Positions 6,223 through 7,176 of a stretch of 7,176 nucleotides of DNA are shown piece by piece. Numbering within the stretch: position 1 is the first letter of the stretch; each line of letters starts with the position of its first letter. This DNA comes from Mycobacterium sp. (GTDB lineage Bacteria; Actinomycetota; Actinomycetes; Mycobacteriales; Mycobacteriaceae), in the NCBI GenBank assembly GCA_025965815.1, contig JAOPWF010000709.1:1-7176 (forward strand), written 5' to 3'. The translations under genes and the position numbers were made by a program. The notes under the pieces were generated by a model. The model saw nothing but the letters and a program-made list of their open reading frames with translations. It was not told where the DNA came from and did no database searches.

Positions 6223-6246
6223 AAGACTAGAACGCGTTCTAGTCTT
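6223..6246. promoter_or_regulatory. Perfect 24-bp palindromic operator with KstR-type core
   Basis: AAGACTAGAACG (6223-6234) is followed directly by its exact reverse complement CGTTCTAGTCTT (6235-6246). The inner 14 bases, TAGAACGCGTTCTA (6228-6241), match the published mycobacterial KstR consensus TnnAACnnGTTnnA at every fixed position. KstR is the TetR-family repressor of cholesterol catabolism. The site lies 50 bases upstream of the IclR-type gene start and is the only such palindrome I saw in the window. It could instead be the binding site of the adjacent IclR regulator. That it is an operator is likely; the protein that binds it is inferred. Confidence 0.75.
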
Positions 6247-6284
6247 AGTCAACGGTGAAGTGTTCCATATCTGGACCGCGTGGG

Positions 6285-6290
6285 TACAAT
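6285..6290 (+). promoter_or_regulatory. -10 element for a probable leaderless IclR transcript
   Basis: TACAAT fits TAnnnT and ends 6 bases before the ATG at 6297, exactly where a transcript would start on the A of the start codon. No Shine-Dalgarno element precedes the ATG at usable distance, which agrees with leaderless translation, common in mycobacteria. The -35 region is poor (TTCCAT at 6263-6268 with a 16-base spacer). Confidence 0.5.
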
Positions 6291-6296
6291 TTTGCA

Positions 6297-7176
6297 ATGG
6301 CAGTTCCCGAGTCGTCCGGTCGCGCCTCGCCACCTACCGCACGGGTGGTGGGGATTCTGGACTTTCTCGCCCGCCACCCCCTCGAACAGTTCGGCCTCTC
6401 CGAACTCGCCCGACGGTTGGACCTGAGCAAGCCGACCTGCCTGGGCATCGTCACCACCTTGACCGATTGCGGGTACCTGGTACGGGACCCGAAGGACAAG
6501 ACGTACCGGCTCGGGCCGGCACTGATCACGCTCGGACGCACCGCCCAGGAGTCCATGCAGGTCAGCCCCGCGGCTCGTGATGAGCTGCGCCGGCTTTCGG
6601 CGAGGTTCTCCACCACCGCGGCGCTGTCCGCGGTGGTCGACGACCGGATCACACTGCTGGAACTGGTGGGGCCGCCGGGCGCGGGGGTCGGGGTGCAGGT
6701 CGGTCAGAGTTACCCGTTCGCACCACCGGTGGGCCTGATGTTCGTGTTGTGGGACGACGAGGCGGTGCGGGACTGGCTGGCCAAAGAACCGACGATCCCG
6801 CTGCGCACCGACACCGACCGACTGGACCGGGTTATCGCGGAGTGCCGCGCCGCTGGGTATCTCGTCGAACGGCTCACCCCGGCCGGCCGGCGGCTCTACG
6901 CACTGATGGCGGGTATGTCCACCACGCTGCCGGACGAACTGCGAGCGCTACTCGGCGAGATGATCTCCGATATCGGCGAGCGGGTCTACCTGCGCAGCGA
7001 AGCCAGCCCCTCCGGCGCGGGGGCCCGGCAGCGCCACGACATCAGCGTCATCTCGGCGCCGGTCTACGACCACCATCGGCGTCAGGCGATGGTGGTGTCG
7101 TTGCAGATCGGGCACGCGTTGACCGACACCGAGATCACCAAGCGGGCGCAGGGCCTGGTCACGGCCGCCGACGCGC
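6297..7176 (+). CDS. IclR-family transcriptional regulator, C-terminus cut by window edge
   Basis: A DNA-binding regulator of which 293 codons are visible in one open frame to the window end; few residues should be missing. Residues 13-75 form the N-terminal winged helix-turn-helix: ARVVGILDFLARHP, then FGLSELARRLDLSKPTCLGI (helix-turn-helix, 32-51), TLTDCGYLVRDP and the wing KTYRLGPALITLG. Residues from about 90 to the end form the effector-binding domain of IclR proteins, including SAVVDDRITLLELVG, GQSYPFAPPVGLMF and HDISVISAPVYD near the C-terminus. The ligand is unknown. The gene is preceded by a 24-bp palindrome with a KstR-like core and a -10 element that predicts a leaderless mRNA, so control by KstR or by itself is plausible. 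Codon use is strongly GC-rich, unlike the DUF4012 gene before it, marking a probable return to core chromosome. Confidence 0.9.
   Translation, partial: MAVPESSGRASPPTARVVGILDFLARHPLEQFGLSELARRLDLSKPTCLGIVTTLTDCGYLVRDPKDKTYRLGPALITLGRTAQESMQVSPAARDELRRLSARFSTTAALSAVVDDRITLLELVGPPGAGVGVQVGQSYPFAPPVGLMFVLWDDEAVRDWLAKEPTIPLRTDTDRLDRVIAECRAAGYLVERLTPAGRRLYALMAGMSTTLPDELRALLGEMISDIGERVYLRSEASPSGAGARQRHDISVISAPVYDHHRRQAMVVSLQIGHALTDTEITKRAQGLVTAADA

Noticed and set aside
6104..6580. 158-codon plus-strand frame spanning the palindrome and the IclR start
   Set aside because: From about 6300 it is an out-of-frame reading of the helix-turn-helix gene, and its first part crosses the operator; no ribosome site.
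1..7176. CRISPR array, tRNA, rRNA or terminal repeats of an insertion sequence
   Set aside because: No regularly spaced repeats, cloverleaf sequences or paired terminal inverted repeats were seen, including around the recombinase remnant.

Overview
The window looks like chromosomal DNA from a mycobacterium or a close relative. The coding sequence is GC-rich, a degraded acyl-CoA dehydrogenase most resembles mycobacterial FadE10, a thiolase tail resembles the Ltp/SCP-x type, and an operator-like palindrome fits the published mycobacterial KstR consensus. The assignment rests on recalled family features; no database search was run.

Left part (1-2037, minus strand): a tightly packed nucleotide-sugar operon. 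A probable promoter (about 2008-2037) reads leftward into a 30-codon leader frame, then a Gfo/Idh/MocA sugar oxidoreductase (771-1883), then a DegT/DnrJ/EryC1 aminotransferase that runs off the left edge (1-774). Both junctions are 4-base ATGA overlaps. An NAD-dependent sugar oxidation followed by PLP-dependent transamination is the usual route to an amino sugar for a surface polysaccharide or glycolipid.

Middle (2038-3574): an AT-richer stretch with no convincing gene, then a gene graveyard. Read on the minus strand it holds a frameshifted FadE10-like acyl-CoA dehydrogenase piece, a tyrosine-recombinase piece that has lost its first catalytic arginine, and a thiolase C-terminus joined in frame to the recombinase. 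A possible NTF2/SnoaL-like tail lies on the plus strand. These are remnants of insertion and deletion, not working genes.

Right part (3595-6014, plus strand): interlocking inverted repeats, a TTGACA-type promoter, a small secreted protein of unknown function (3752-4033) and a DUF4012 membrane-anchored protein (4158-6014). By eye these are less GC-rich than the flanks. DUF4012 proteins are often found with exopolysaccharide genes, which fits the amino-sugar operon to the left.

Right edge (6223-7176): a perfect 24-bp palindrome containing a KstR-type core, then an IclR-family regulator that appears to be leaderless and runs off the window. No complete new defence or mobile system is visible. 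The most unusual items are the palindrome upstream of the IclR gene, the chimeric recombinase-thiolase frame, and the coupled leader frame of the sugar operon.
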